Source: Lachnospiraceae bacterium UBA3802 (GTDB lineage Bacteria; Bacillota; Clostridia; Lachnospirales; Lachnospiraceae). From it: a DNA stretch of 45,641 nucleotides. Within the stretch, counting starts at the first letter, position 1; every line of letters begins with the position of its first letter. This document shows, in pieces, positions 7,106 through 15,665 of the stretch. Both the position numbers and the translations under genes were made by a program. The notes below the pieces were generated by a model. It worked only from the letters and a program-made list of their open reading frames with translations, was not told where the DNA came from and searched no databases. The DNA lies in assembly GCA_002369155.1 (NCBI GenBank), contig DFEM01000125.1, forward strand, positions 1 to 45,641. Direction: 5' to 3'.

Positions 7106-8422
7106 TTATTCCTTATCGTTTCTTGTCAGTCTTTCTTCGAGTTTTCTTCTCTGGTATGCCATTCTTCTGCTCATACCGAGATCTGAATCTTCTTCCTGAA
7201 CGACTTCCGTTGCGGGAGCCTGTTCTTCTGCTGTCTGGCGAAGTCTTTCTTCTCTTCTTCTGGCAGCCTCTCTTCTTCTTTGAATTTCAGCCTGTCTTGC
7301 TTCGTAAGCGGCTCTTTCCTTTGAGAATTCCTTGTCGATATCCATTTCCTGAGCCCTGGATGAAGGCCTTCTTCTCGGAGCATCCTGCTTTTGAGCCTCA
7401 GGGGCGTTCTTTTCTTTTTGAACCGAAGCAGCCGGCTTCTTAGGCTGAACTTCCGCTTCTTTCTCTGCCGCTTTTTTCTTAAGAGAAACCCTTGAGGCAG
7501 CATCGGAAGCATCTTTATTGTCTTTTATATTTCCTGCGGTAATCTTGGGAACCGCTTTCACGTAGTAATAATAATCATCGTCTTCAAACTGAACCTTTTC
7601 CGTTCGCGAATAGTCGACGTCGAAAACAAGGAACTGTATGACTTTTACGACACCGCATGCAAGAATGGTACCAAGGATAAGTCCGACTACCGAAATGTCG
7701 GTTTTATACATGATGTCTCCGACAAGAATCGTAAGGATTCCGGTAAGCGCGCCGGTTACCATTGCGATTGTCCATGCGTAGTTAATCGACATTCTTCTTA
7801 TCATGTAAACGACCAAAACGATAAGTGCGAAAGCAGCTGCGCAGACAAGCATCTCTTTGTATTTGATAATGCCTTCAAGCAATGCACGAAGCTTTGTAAG
7901 AAGGTCTTCTTCTCCGCTGTCCTCGAATGCTTTCTTTGCGCCGACCATGTATTTGAGCACATAGAAAACTATGGTTCCGCATGCTACGGACACTGCGCTT
8001 CCGGCCGATCCGACAAGTCCGAACGACATCGGAATAACATAGGGTATCTTAAGCAAAAAGCAAATCGGTGTAAGTATTACCGCAAATGTGTCTTTGGGTG
8101 AAAATCTGAAAAAGAGAAGGAACATAATCAGATATACAACCGCCAGCACTATTGCAAATTCTATCGATATCGCATATGCATGAGCGAGAGTCAAAAGCGC
8201 AGCGATAATAACAATCATGCTCATCGGCATGAACGAACAGAAAAGTCCCAAAATCAAAGCAATCGGGAATTTTGCAATGTTCTTCATGAATCCGAATTTT
8301 GAGTTGATTGTACAGAATACAATCATTGCCATTATAAATTTTCCTGCGGGAATCAGATAAGCTTCAAATTTGTTTATGATGGTCACAACCTGAAGTCTGA
8401 TTTCTCTTAACTTAGTCATCAT
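7106..8422 (-). CDS. Uncharacterised polytopic membrane protein with basic coiled-coil tail
   Basis: About 438 residues. The ATG at 8422 (or 8419) is preferred because it follows a GAGGAAG site; the longer frame begins with TTG at 8437. About eight membrane segments fill residues 20-280. A tyrosine cluster (EDDDYYYYVK, about 295-305) follows, and the last 120 residues are a highly charged Arg/Glu/Lys coiled coil, probably cytosolic. It overlaps the end of the upstream gene and sits 13 bp from cdaA, so it is probably translated with c-di-AMP synthesis genes. I recognise no family. A scaffold or osmotic role would be inference from context only. Confidence 0.7.
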   Translation of the reverse strand: MMTKLREIRLQVVTIINKFEAYLIPAGKFIMAMIVFCTINSKFGFMKNIAKFPIALILGLFCSFMPMSMIVIIAALLTLAHAYAISIEFAIVLAVVYLIMFLLFFRFSPKDTFAVILTPICFLLKIPYVIPMSFGLVGSAGSAVSVACGTIVFYVLKYMVGAKKAFEDSGEEDLLTKLRALLEGIIKYKEMLVCAAAFALIVLVVYMIRRMSINYAWTIAMVTGALTGILTILVGDIMYKTDISVVGLILGTILACGVVKVIQFLVFDVDYSRTEKVQFEDDDYYYYVKAVPKITAGNIKDNKDASDAASRVSLKKKAAEKEAEVQPKKPAASVQKEKNAPEAQKQDAPRRRPSSRAQEMDIDKEFSKERAAYEARQAEIQRRREAARRREERLRQTAEEQAPATEVVQEEDSDLGMSRRMAYQRRKLEERLTRNDKE

Positions 8423-8840
8423 CGTCTTCTTCCTCAAAGTCTTCCTTCTTGCCGTAATGAGACAAAAGTTTCTTCAGATTTCTGGAGAAAATTCTTTTAT
8501 ATTTGACTGCCTTGTTGTATTTTACAAAGAAAACCACAGCCACAATTGAGACATACACAACAACAAAACCGATATAATACAATATCAGTTTTCTTGCTTC
8601 TTCCAATAAATCTATTCTGTAAAAATCCGCCAAAAGAGTCTCTGAGTTGCAAGCGACATAAAGACCGATTACAGTCAGAAACACCAATGTGGCGCTGATT
8701 ATGGCGCCCAAAATCTTAAGCCCTATATAATCCGAACGGAAATATCTGGCAACGGGTTCGTTCTTTTTGCCTTCCGTCTTCTCATATATGGCTATTCTTG
8801 TCATAAGACGAATTTTCTTTTTTCTCTCGTCGTTAATCAT
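8412..8840 (-). CDS. Small membrane protein of unknown function
   Basis: 142 residues. A basic N-terminus is followed by two hydrophobic segments (about 43-65 and 88-108), a basic linker and an acidic end (EEEDDDD). This predicts a two-span membrane protein with both ends inside. It starts 9 bp after yvyF and its stop overlaps the start region of the next membrane protein, so the two are probably produced together. No family is recognised. The paired acidic tail here and basic tail in its neighbour could interact, but this is speculation. Confidence 0.68.
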   Translation of the reverse strand: MINDERKKKIRLMTRIAIYEKTEGKKNEPVARYFRSDYIGLKILGAIISATLVFLTVIGLYVACNSETLLADFYRIDLLEEARKLILYYIGFVVVYVSIVAVVFFVKYNKAVKYKRIFSRNLKKLLSHYGKKEDFEEEDDDD

Positions 8841-8849
8841 AAGCTTACA

Positions 8850-9260
8850 CTAGCCGAGGAACCTCATCTTGTTATCGTGTCCGGTTCGACGCGGTGAACT
8901 TTCTTCCTTTTCCTCAAGCGGCTTTCTCGTAGCGGACATAAGTCCTCTTGCGAGCTCATTCTTACACTTGTCACAGTATTTTCCGCTCTTGATCATGGTT
9001 CCGCAACCTTCACAGTCAATTCCGACCGGCGACTCATCTCCGAAGAAGAGTCTTTCCTCCCTTATCCACTGCTTGAGCATCTTATCGGTAACATCGCAGG
9101 CTTCGCAGATTTCGGCAAAACCGGCCTTCTTGTTGTCTCTGATAAAATCTCTTACAGTGTCAAATTTATGTTCTATTTCTTCCTTACATGACGGGCATAT
9201 CATCTGTCCTGCCACGTAGTTAAATACTTTTCCGCATCTTTTGCAATTTCTTAAATCCAT
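8850..9260 (-). CDS. yvyF: YvyF-like flagellar-operon zinc-ribbon protein
   Basis: 136 residues. The N-terminus has a zinc ribbon with CKRC (C6, C9) and CPSC (22-25). A MerR-like helix-turn-helix follows (about 33-70, including the EICEACDVTDKMLKQWIREE stretch), then a second CxxC pair set (CEGC, CDKC, about 82-98). This domain order is that of the flagellar-operon protein TIGR03826/YvyF. Synteny agrees: in Bacillus subtilis yvyF directly follows comFC, as it does here. The exact role of the family is unclear; it is proposed to help control flagellar genes. The C-terminal 30 residues are polar and probably disordered. Confidence 0.8.
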   Translation of the reverse strand: MDLRNCKRCGKVFNYVAGQMICPSCKEEIEHKFDTVRDFIRDNKKAGFAEICEACDVTDKMLKQWIREERLFFGDESPVGIDCEGCGTMIKSGKYCDKCKNELARGLMSATRKPLEEKEESSPRRTGHDNKMRFLG

Positions 9261-9291
9261 ATGTTCACCCCCGTTATTTCAGGCTTTTGCC

Positions 9292-9981
9292 CTATTTTTC
9301 ATACCCGATTGCCACGGTCACGAAATAAACTTTTTCGACACCGCCGTCAAGAAGAGTTCTTGCCGCTTCATCGATTGTGCTGCCCGTGGTATAGACATCG
9401 TCCACTAAAATAACATTATATAATTTTACACCATTTTGAGGCATATGAAAAGCCCCAACGAGATTCTTTTGCCTGTCCGAATCGTCAAGTTTTTTCTGCT
9501 CTTTCGTCTTTATCTTTCTTTGTAAAACATTTTCCAAAACCGGAATTCCAAGTCTCTTTGAAATCTCATCCGCGATAAGCTTTGACTGGTTGTATCCTCT
9601 TTTTTTGAATTTCGATATGTGAAGAGGTATCGGAATAAGCGCATCTGCATTGAAATCCTTAATTTCCGAGCCGAGAAAATGCACTATCCTGTCCGCATAA
9701 AAAGAAGCAAATTCCGGTCTTGAAGCATTCTTGAAATTGTTAATTGAATCCTTTACGCTGTCATACTCATAAAGAGCGATTCCTCTCGCATAATGCTTTT
9801 TATGCTTTTCGCAATCCCTGCAATACATTATTTCGTTCGAATCAAGATGCTTTGAACACTTCATGCACCTTGGTTCTCTCACACGCCTCGGTATATTGAT
9901 GCATTCATTGCATATAAGCCTCTCGCCTGTTATAATCCCGTCGCATATCGGACATCTTTTCGGAAAGATCAGATTAATCAA
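9292..9981 (-). CDS. comFC: ComF-family protein (ComFC), phosphoribosyltransferase fold
   Basis: 229 residues. An N-terminal zinc finger with four CxxC pairs (CPIC, CNEC, CMKC, CRDC; residues 11-60) is followed by a type I phosphoribosyltransferase domain. Its PRPP-binding loop VILVDDVYTTGSTIDEA lies near residues 189-206. ComFC is needed for DNA uptake in competent Firmicutes and related species, and for natural transformation in others. The start overlaps the stop of the recD2-like gene by 4 bp (ATGA), implying coupling. comFA, the usual helicase partner, is not seen; a RecD2-type helicase occupies its place. Confidence 0.92.
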   Translation of the reverse strand: MINLIFPKRCPICDGIITGERLICNECINIPRRVREPRCMKCSKHLDSNEIMYCRDCEKHKKHYARGIALYEYDSVKDSINNFKNASRPEFASFYADRIVHFLGSEIKDFNADALIPIPLHISKFKKRGYNQSKLIADEISKRLGIPVLENVLQRKIKTKEQKKLDDSDRQKNLVGAFHMPQNGVKLYNVILVDDVYTTGSTIDEAARTLLDGGVEKVYFVTVAIGYEK

Positions 9982-12215
9982 ATTTCGCCTGCCTCTTTAA
10001 GTCTCTCTCTAAAGTCTGTGTACCTTCTTCTCTCGAGGTCGTTTTGAACCATCTCTTTTATCTTCTCTTCGTCTCCGAGTATCATTACGCAGCGGGTCGC
10101 TCTCGTGATTGCCGTGTAAAAAAGGTTTCTCGACAAAAGCTGCCTGGGTGTATCAAGTATCGGAATGACAATCGCTGGATATTCGCTTCCCTGAGATTTG
10201 TGAATAGTTATCGCGTAAGCAAGTTCGAGTTCGTCCATCTCGTCTCTTGTATAAACCGCCTCTTTAGCCTCGTCAAAAAGAACCGTAATGCTCTTTTCGA
10301 AATCATTGATCTTTATGACCCTTCCGATGTCTCCGTTATACACGCCGTTGCCTCTCTCGACGATAATGTCGTTTCGGCCTCTCGATACCCATTCGATATC
10401 GTAATTGTTTTTCGTCTGCATGACTTTGTCGCCGAGACGGAAGATGTTTTCGCCTCTTAAAATCTGGCTTTTTCTTTCGTCCTCGGGATTAAGGTACTTC
10501 TGCATTATTCTGTTTAACGATTCCACGCCAAGTTCCCCTTTTCTTGAAGGGCAGAGGACCTGAATTTCCGAGACTTCCGTCTCGAATTTGGCGGGAATCC
10601 TGTTTTTTACAAGTTCGATTATGTCTCGCATAATCGCTTTTCTGTCATCGCGTTTAAGGAAAAAGAAATCATTGCTCTCCGCGTTTTTATCAAGCGGAGG
10701 ACAAATGCCTTTGTTCACGCTGTGAGCATTGACTATGATTCTGCTGTTTTCGCTCTGTCGGTGAATCTTTTCAAGCGCTTTGCACTTAAAATATCCGCAC
10801 GATAAAAGATCTCTGAATATATTTCCGGGACCGACACTCGGAAGCTGATTCATGTCTCCGACGAGAATGATTCTTGCGCCGATCGGAACAGCCTTTAAAA
10901 ATGCCGCAAAAAGAAATACATCCACCATCGACATCTCATCGATGATATACACATCCGCTTCAAGAAGATTGTTTTCGTTTTTCAAAAACCTTGTCTTCTC
11001 GGAATCGTCAATCACAGCCTGCGCTTCAAGAAGTCTGTGAAGTGTTTTTGCTTCAAACCCCGTGGCTTCGCTCATTCGCTTTGCCGCTCTTCCGGTGGGT
11101 GCTGCCAAAACGACATCTTTTTTCTCATCATAAAAATATTCTATGAGTGCTTTTATTATCGTGGTTTTTCCGGTACCGGGTCCGCCCGTTAAAAGGAAAA
11201 TGCCGTTGCTTATGCCGTCCTCTATCGCTTCTTTTTGCGAATCGTCAAGTTCAAACGAGTAACTGTCTATTATTCGGGAAATCTTTATATCTCTGATTTC
11301 CTTTTCTTCTTCGCTCTCCTTTTTTTCAAAAAAAGCATCCTTTAATTTGAAAAGTTTTCCGGCACAGAAAGCCTCGTCTTTATATACGTATTTCAAAAAG
11401 ATTTTGTCGGGATTTTTAACCGTCACCTTATTTGAAAGAGCAAGGTTCATTATGCCTTCTTCCACAAGATCTTCGCTCACATGAAGCATTTCTCCCGCTC
11501 TTTGTTTAAGAAGGTCTTTGGGAAGATAGGTATGACCTTCCTCAAGTGCGGTATAAAGGGCGTATTGTATTCCGGCTTCGATTCTTTCGGGGAAATCATC
11601 TTTTATTCCGACTCTGCCTGCAATCTCATCGACTGTTTTAAAGCCGACACCGGTAATGTCTTCCGCGATTTTGTAAGGATGTTCCCTGACGATCTGATAC
11701 ATTTTTTCATCATATCGTTCGTAGATTTTTGCTGCCAGAGAATTGGAAATATTGTATTCCTGCAGGAAAATCATGGCATTTCGCATGCTCTTTTTCATCG
11801 AATATTCGACCGCAATGTTTCTGGCCATGTTTTCGCTGATACCCTTAACTTCAGCAAGTCTTTCGGGCTCGTTTTCGAGAATGTCCAAAGTCTTCTCTCC
11901 AAAGGTCGTAAAAATACGGACCGCAAGTTTGGGGCCTACTCCCCTAAGCGCTCCCGAAGCCAAATATTTAATTACAGCATCTGTATTTGTGGGCTGAACT
12001 GCCCTGTAAGAAGTCATTTTTATCTGATTGCCGTATACGGGGTGAATTACCTCATTTCCCGTCACTTCAATGTAATCGCCTTCGGAAATGCCGAAAACAT
12101 TGCCTGTTACGGCAATGCTTCCTTCTTTGATATCCGAGGTATTTAAGATAAAAATTCCAAAATGATTTGCATCATTGACATATTTAAAAGAATCGACAGA
12201 ACCTTTTATAACCAT
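9978..12215 (-). CDS. recD2: RecD2-type ATP-dependent 5'-3' DNA helicase
   Basis: 745 residues, the normal length for RecD2. The N-terminal region (1-80) resembles an OB fold; HhH-like segments follow near 90-200 (GVGPKLAVRIF, GVGFKTVDEIAG). Helicase motif I GGPGTGKTT is at 344-352, motif II reads IIDEMSMVD, and later GDMNQLPSVGPG and AYAITIHKSQGSEYP give motifs III and VI regions. RecD2 acts in DNA repair without RecBC. The gene begins directly after the flgJ-like stop (1 bp apart) and overlaps comFC by 4 bp, placing a repair helicase between flagellar-rod and competence-type genes. Confidence 0.94.
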   Translation of the reverse strand: MVIKGSVDSFKYVNDANHFGIFILNTSDIKEGSIAVTGNVFGISEGDYIEVTGNEVIHPVYGNQIKMTSYRAVQPTNTDAVIKYLASGALRGVGPKLAVRIFTTFGEKTLDILENEPERLAEVKGISENMARNIAVEYSMKKSMRNAMIFLQEYNISNSLAAKIYERYDEKMYQIVREHPYKIAEDITGVGFKTVDEIAGRVGIKDDFPERIEAGIQYALYTALEEGHTYLPKDLLKQRAGEMLHVSEDLVEEGIMNLALSNKVTVKNPDKIFLKYVYKDEAFCAGKLFKLKDAFFEKKESEEEKEIRDIKISRIIDSYSFELDDSQKEAIEDGISNGIFLLTGGPGTGKTTIIKALIEYFYDEKKDVVLAAPTGRAAKRMSEATGFEAKTLHRLLEAQAVIDDSEKTRFLKNENNLLEADVYIIDEMSMVDVFLFAAFLKAVPIGARIILVGDMNQLPSVGPGNIFRDLLSCGYFKCKALEKIHRQSENSRIIVNAHSVNKGICPPLDKNAESNDFFFLKRDDRKAIMRDIIELVKNRIPAKFETEVSEIQVLCPSRKGELGVESLNRIMQKYLNPEDERKSQILRGENIFRLGDKVMQTKNNYDIEWVSRGRNDIIVERGNGVYNGDIGRVIKINDFEKSITVLFDEAKEAVYTRDEMDELELAYAITIHKSQGSEYPAIVIPILDTPRQLLSRNLFYTAITRATRCVMILGDEEKIKEMVQNDLERRRYTDFRERLKEAGEI

Positions 12216-12560
12216 TTACTGCTCGTAATTTCTCCTCATCTGTTCGTACAGGCTCTGTGCAAGACCAACGCCGTTTCCTTCATTTGCCGTATCCTTGGCA
12301 ATCTGAGAAACCGTCATGTCTTTAAAATAATCAACCAGCGCCGAAGTCTTTTCGCCCTCATGCTTCGGAACCGTTTTTAACATTTCTTTGTATACCTGCT
12401 CGGTAAAGTATGCTTCGAATTCCTTGCAGACTTCCATGAGTTCGTCATCCGTGGCATTCGAGGAATTATTAAGTTTTGCTTTGAGATTGTCACCCGATGC
12501 GTTCGATGCAGCCTGGCTCATCTGATCCGTATAAAGTGAACCGATACCCGATAAATCCAT
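12216..12560 (-). CDS. FlgJ N-terminal-like rod-binding protein
   Basis: 114 residues. The conserved rod-binding (Rod-binding/FlgJ-N) domain lies at about 38-110: CKEFEAYFTEQVYKEML, then ALVDYFKDMTVSQIAKD and GVGLAQSLYEQM. The peptidoglycan hydrolase half present in enterobacterial FlgJ is absent, as is usual in Firmicutes. It probably caps or stabilises the flagellar rod outside the membrane. It follows the two rod-protein genes at 21 bp, which supports the role. Confidence 0.86.
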   Translation of the reverse strand: MDLSGIGSLYTDQMSQAASNASGDNLKAKLNNSSNATDDELMEVCKEFEAYFTEQVYKEMLKTVPKHEGEKTSALVDYFKDMTVSQIAKDTANEGNGVGLAQSLYEQMRRNYEQ

Positions 12561-12581
12561 ACCCTACCTCACTGCTTTACA

Positions 12582-13397
12582 TTATCTTCTTAACTGGTTT
12601 GCCTGACCCATCATTTCGTCAGTTGCCTGAATGGCTTTGGAGTTAAGTTCGTAAGCTCTTTGTGCAACGATCATGTTAACCATTTCATCAACAACCTGAA
12701 CGTTGGAGCCTTCCAAATAACCCTGTCTTAAATCACTCTTGGTAAGTCCCTGAGTGGTATTCTCATTCATTGCAGGTCCGCTGGCTGCCGTTACCGAATA
12801 ACTCGAATCGCCGATTTTTTCAAGACCTGAAGGATTGTTGAACTGCCAGAGTCCGATGGTAATTCCCAAAGATTTGGGATTGTTGGTCTCATCGGGATAG
12901 CAAAGTTCGCCGTCACCTGAGATAGTAAGCTTGCTTGATAAAATATTGCTTCCAAGCTCAATTGCTTTTCCGTTTGTATCAAGTACAAGATTTCCGTCGC
13001 TTGTGGAAAGAGCAAGACCCTGTCCGTAAGTTGCAAGATGGAAATCACCGTTTCTTGTATAATATGTATTGCCATCCTGGCCTCTTATTCCGAAGAATCC
13101 GTCGCCGCTTACGGCAAATGCGAGGTCGTTGGTGGAATCATAAAAGTTACCCTGTGTAAATCTTGAAGTAACCGATGAGTTTCTTACACCCAAGCCTACC
13201 TGTGCACCCACGGGCTTTGTTTCGCCGTTGCCGGATGTGGTCTTTGCCTGAATGTCCTGATAAAGTAGCGATTTGAATTCAGCCACTTCCGTTTTGTACC
13301 CTGTGGTATTGACATTAGCCAAGTTGTTTGCAATTGTATCTACGTTATTCTGCTGTGCAATCATTCCTGTTGCAGCAGTCCATAATGATCTGACCAT
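12582..13397 (-). CDS. flhP: Flagellar basal-body rod protein, FlgG family (FlhP-like)
   Basis: 271 residues. The N-terminus MVRSLWTAATGMIAQQNNVD and the ANNLANVNTTGYK motif are the flagellar rod/hook signature. The C-terminus has GYLEGSNVQVVDEMVNMI and IQATDEMMGQANQLRR, the FlgG/FlhP ending that forms the rod coiled coil. Proteins of this family build the distal rod and are exported by the flagellar type III system. The order mbl-flhO-flhP of Bacillus subtilis is preserved. FlgG is the alternative name; distinguishing the paralogues needs alignment. Confidence 0.93.
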   Translation of the reverse strand: MVRSLWTAATGMIAQQNNVDTIANNLANVNTTGYKTEVAEFKSLLYQDIQAKTTSGNGETKPVGAQVGLGVRNSSVTSRFTQGNFYDSTNDLAFAVSGDGFFGIRGQDGNTYYTRNGDFHLATYGQGLALSTSDGNLVLDTNGKAIELGSNILSSKLTISGDGELCYPDETNNPKSLGITIGLWQFNNPSGLEKIGDSSYSVTAASGPAMNENTTQGLTKSDLRQGYLEGSNVQVVDEMVNMIVAQRAYELNSKAIQATDEMMGQANQLRR

Positions 13398-13415
13398 TTC
13401 CTACCTCCCGAATCC

Positions 13416-14207
13416 TTATAACTTGCCGAGTCTGTTAACGGCTATTTCAAGTGATGTGTCATATGTCTGAATTATCTTCTGATTGGCTTCGTACTGTCTC
13501 GTGATGGAAATAAGATTTACCATTTCCTCTACGGTCTGTACATTGCTCTGTTCAAGATATCCGCTTACAACCTTGCAGTCGGGCTCGATAATCTGTGCGC
13601 CCTCAACCGGTGTAAAGAAGTTCTCTCCGTATCTTTCAAGATAATTGTAATCTTCAAAATCCGATACCCTTATCTGACCTACAACCTGATTGTTCTGCAT
13701 GATTCTTCCCGATCTGTCTATGGAAGCCTCAAGGTTCGGATTAATCTGTATATGACCTGCAGCGCCGTTGGCCGACTGCCCTAAAACGAAATCTCCGTCT
13801 TTTGTTACAAGATAACCTTCTTTGGTAAGTGAGAAATTACCGTCTCTTGTGTATACCGTGGATGTATTTCCCGCTTTGTCGGTAAATTCTATGTTGAAGA
13901 ATCCGCTTCCCGAGATTGCAACATCAAATGTATTGCCCGTCTCTCTGAATGCGCCCTGGGAATAATCCACGTAGTTCTCGCCGATCTTAACACCCGGTGT
14001 GCCGATACCGATATTGACATTGTTCCATAATCCACCGCCTTCCATATCCTTGATTCTGTAGGCTAAAACATTGTCAAATCCCTGTGATGTCGAACCTTCT
14101 TTCTTGAAGCCAACCGTAGCGGAGTTTGCAAGATTGTTGGTTAAAACATCCATTCTGTTCTGCTCATTGAGCATTCCGGTATAAGCTGTGTAAAGACCTT
14201 TAAGCAT
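13416..14207 (-). CDS. flhO: Flagellar basal-body rod protein, FlgF/FlhO-like
   Basis: 263 residues. It begins MLKGLYTAYTGMLNEQNRMD and carries LTNNLANSATVGFKKEGS, the family N-terminal motif. GYLEQSNVQTVEEMVNLI near the C-terminus is the matching flg_C end. It is a paralogue of the next gene and is probably a proximal or distal rod subunit. It starts 14 bp after mbl, as flhO does in Bacillus. Only six residues differ in length from usual FlhO. No oddities are seen. Confidence 0.92.
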   Translation of the reverse strand: MLKGLYTAYTGMLNEQNRMDVLTNNLANSATVGFKKEGSTSQGFDNVLAYRIKDMEGGGLWNNVNIGIGTPGVKIGENYVDYSQGAFRETGNTFDVAISGSGFFNIEFTDKAGNTSTVYTRDGNFSLTKEGYLVTKDGDFVLGQSANGAAGHIQINPNLEASIDRSGRIMQNNQVVGQIRVSDFEDYNYLERYGENFFTPVEGAQIIEPDCKVVSGYLEQSNVQTVEEMVNLISITRQYEANQKIIQTYDTSLEIAVNRLGKL

Positions 14208-14220
14208 AATTTACTCCTGT

Positions 14221-15216
14221 TTAAACCTCGTAATATTTCGTATCAAGATATTCCACATACTTTCCGGTGCCGATGGCAACGCAGGTAAGAGGTTCGTTGG
14301 CGGTGTTGGTTTCGATACCTGTCTTGATTTCGATTAAATCTTCAAGACCTCTTAACATCGATCCGCCTCCCGTAAGAACGATACCACGTTCTGCTATATC
14401 GGCTGAGAGTTCGGGCGGTGTCTTCTCCAAAACGGAGTGGATTGCGTCAACAATCTGTGTGGTTGTTTCTTTTAACGCTTCTTCCATTTCCGTTGAAGTA
14501 ACCTTTACCGTATTGGGAAGTCCGGACAAAACGTTAAGTCCTTTAACTTCCATCGAATCCTCTTCAAGTCTTCTGTAAGCGGAACCTATCTTTATCTTGA
14601 TATCCTCGGCTGTTCTTTCACCGATGGATAAATTGTGTTTTCTCTTAATGTATCTGGCGATTGCTTCATCAAAATCATCGCCCGCAATCTTGATTGATTC
14701 GGAAACAACCGTACCGCCGAGTGAAATAACCGCGATATCCGTTGTACCGCCTCCGATATCAACTATCATGTTGCCGCAGGGCTTACTGATATCAATACCT
14801 GCGCCGATAGCTGCTGCAATGGGCTCTTCGATAATCGATACATCTCTTGCACCCGCCTGATAAGTAGCATCGAGAACTGCCTTTCTCTCAACTTCGGTAA
14901 CTCCTGAAGGTACACAGACCGCTACTCTGGGCTTTCTGAACATTCTTCTGCCGACCGCCTTCTGGATGAAGTATTTCATCATCTTTTCGGTAACGGTATA
15001 GTCTGAAATAACTCCGTGGCGAAGAGGTCTAATCGCCTGAATGGTACCGGGTGTACGACCGATCATAAGTCTTGCTTCTTCACCGATAGCCCTTATCTTA
15101 TTTGTATCTTTATCAAAAGCCACAACCGATGGCTCTTTTAAAACAACGCCCTTATTCTTAACATATACAAGTACGGACGCTGTACCTAAATCAATTCCCA
15201 AATCCGAATTCTGCAT
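14221..15216 (-). CDS. mbl: MreB/Mbl-family actin-like cell-shape protein
   Basis: 331 residues. Actin-fold ATP-binding motifs are clear: DLGTASVLVYV (about 6-16), DIGGGTTDIAV (about 157-167), and GIVLTGGGSMLRGLEDLI (about 280-297). The protein polymerises under the membrane and guides wall elongation. The position just ahead of flhO and flhP points to the Mbl paralogue, since that order is characteristic of Bacillus mbl; mreB itself is usually with mreCD. It probably heads the long gene run down to 4582. A TATAAT element lies about 120 bp upstream. Confidence 0.94.
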   Translation of the reverse strand: MQNSDLGIDLGTASVLVYVKNKGVVLKEPSVVAFDKDTNKIRAIGEEARLMIGRTPGTIQAIRPLRHGVISDYTVTEKMMKYFIQKAVGRRMFRKPRVAVCVPSGVTEVERKAVLDATYQAGARDVSIIEEPIAAAIGAGIDISKPCGNMIVDIGGGTTDIAVISLGGTVVSESIKIAGDDFDEAIARYIKRKHNLSIGERTAEDIKIKIGSAYRRLEEDSMEVKGLNVLSGLPNTVKVTSTEMEEALKETTTQIVDAIHSVLEKTPPELSADIAERGIVLTGGGSMLRGLEDLIEIKTGIETNTANEPLTCVAIGTGKYVEYLDTKYYEV

Positions 15217-15333
15217 TTTTCTGTCCTTTCCTTTGCATTATATATGAGCCTAATCTTCATCCCGGTCCTGCCAAAGGATTCAATCAAGCTTCTTTTGCAC
15301 ATAATCATAATAATCGCATAATAATCTAGAATG

Positions 15334-15362
15334 ATTATACTCCAAAGAAGCAAGAAATAAAA
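15334..15362 (-). promoter_or_regulatory. Candidate mbl promoter
   Basis: A perfect TATAAT (15334-15339, minus strand) with a poor -35 (TTTTAT, 15357-15362) at 17 bp. The predicted leader before mbl is about 110 nt. Tentative because of the -35. Confidence 0.42.
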
Positions 15363-15380
15363 GGTAAAAATGCACATAAA

Positions 15381-15415
15381 AAAGGAGCCCTTGTGTTTGA
15401 GACCTCCTTGTCTAC
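15381..15415 (-). terminator. Second terminator-like hairpin after the noncoding RNA
   Basis: On the minus strand, AAGGAG and CTCCTT form a 6-bp stem around a ~16-nt loop and are followed by T residues. It lies between the RNA terminator at 15429-15461 and the mbl promoter and may back up termination. Confidence 0.5.
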
Positions 15416-15428
15416 ACTAAATATATCG

Positions 15429-15461
15429 AAAAAACGGCGGGGATTATTAACCCCTCACCGT
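15429..15461 (-). terminator. Intrinsic terminator of the structured RNA
   Basis: On the minus strand ACGG-UGA-GGGG pairs with CCCC-G-CCGU around an 8-nt loop, followed by six T. It lies 12 bases after the closing strand of the RNA terminal stem. Confidence 0.85.
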
Positions 15462-15659
15462 AAAATATTTTAAGGCCGGGGCCAACCGCACGATACACCG
15501 CGGGCACGCTCCCGCTAAATGGGATCACGTAGCGGCCACTAAACTCGCATTCGCACACTGTGCTCTGCTCGTTAAGTGCCGACGGCTCCCAATTACCCGC
15601 TTGTGCATCATACGGTCGTCCCCGGCCGAAGAAGTTATGATTTAATTGGTTTACCGGCA
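15462..15659 (-). ncRNA. Highly structured noncoding RNA, raiA-motif-like candidate
   Basis: About 200 nt, much more GC-rich than its surroundings. A terminal stem pairs 15620-15627 with 15474-15481 (GGCCGGGG/CCCCGGCC). It continues into a 14-bp helix between 15603-15616 and 15485-15498 (ACCGUAUGAUGCAC/GUGUAUCGUGCGGU, three G-U pairs). Inside, GCGGG (15596-15600) pairs with CCCGC (15500-15504). A hairpin 15530-15535/15512-15517 (CCGCUA/UAGCGG) exposes UCCCA in its loop (15520-15524), which can pair with UGGGA at 15587-15591: a pseudoknot. There is no start codon with a ribosome binding site. Size, pseudoknot and terminator recall the clostridial raiA motif RNA (Rfam), but I rely on memory; 6S RNA is the main alternative. 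tmRNA, RNase P and SRP RNA signatures are absent. Confidence 0.6.
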
Positions 15660-15665
15660 GATATT

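Noticed and set aside
11481..12146. 221-codon plus-strand frame inside recD2
   Set aside because: Opposite-strand shadow of the RecD2 helicase, with Cys/Phe/Ile-rich nonsense composition.
15429..15660. tmRNA, RNase P RNA or SRP RNA as identity of the structured RNA
   Set aside because: None of the expected conserved cores (tRNA-like ends with tag frame, P4-type core, SRP Alu/GNAR loop) is visible. 6S RNA is less likely because there is no large open central bubble.
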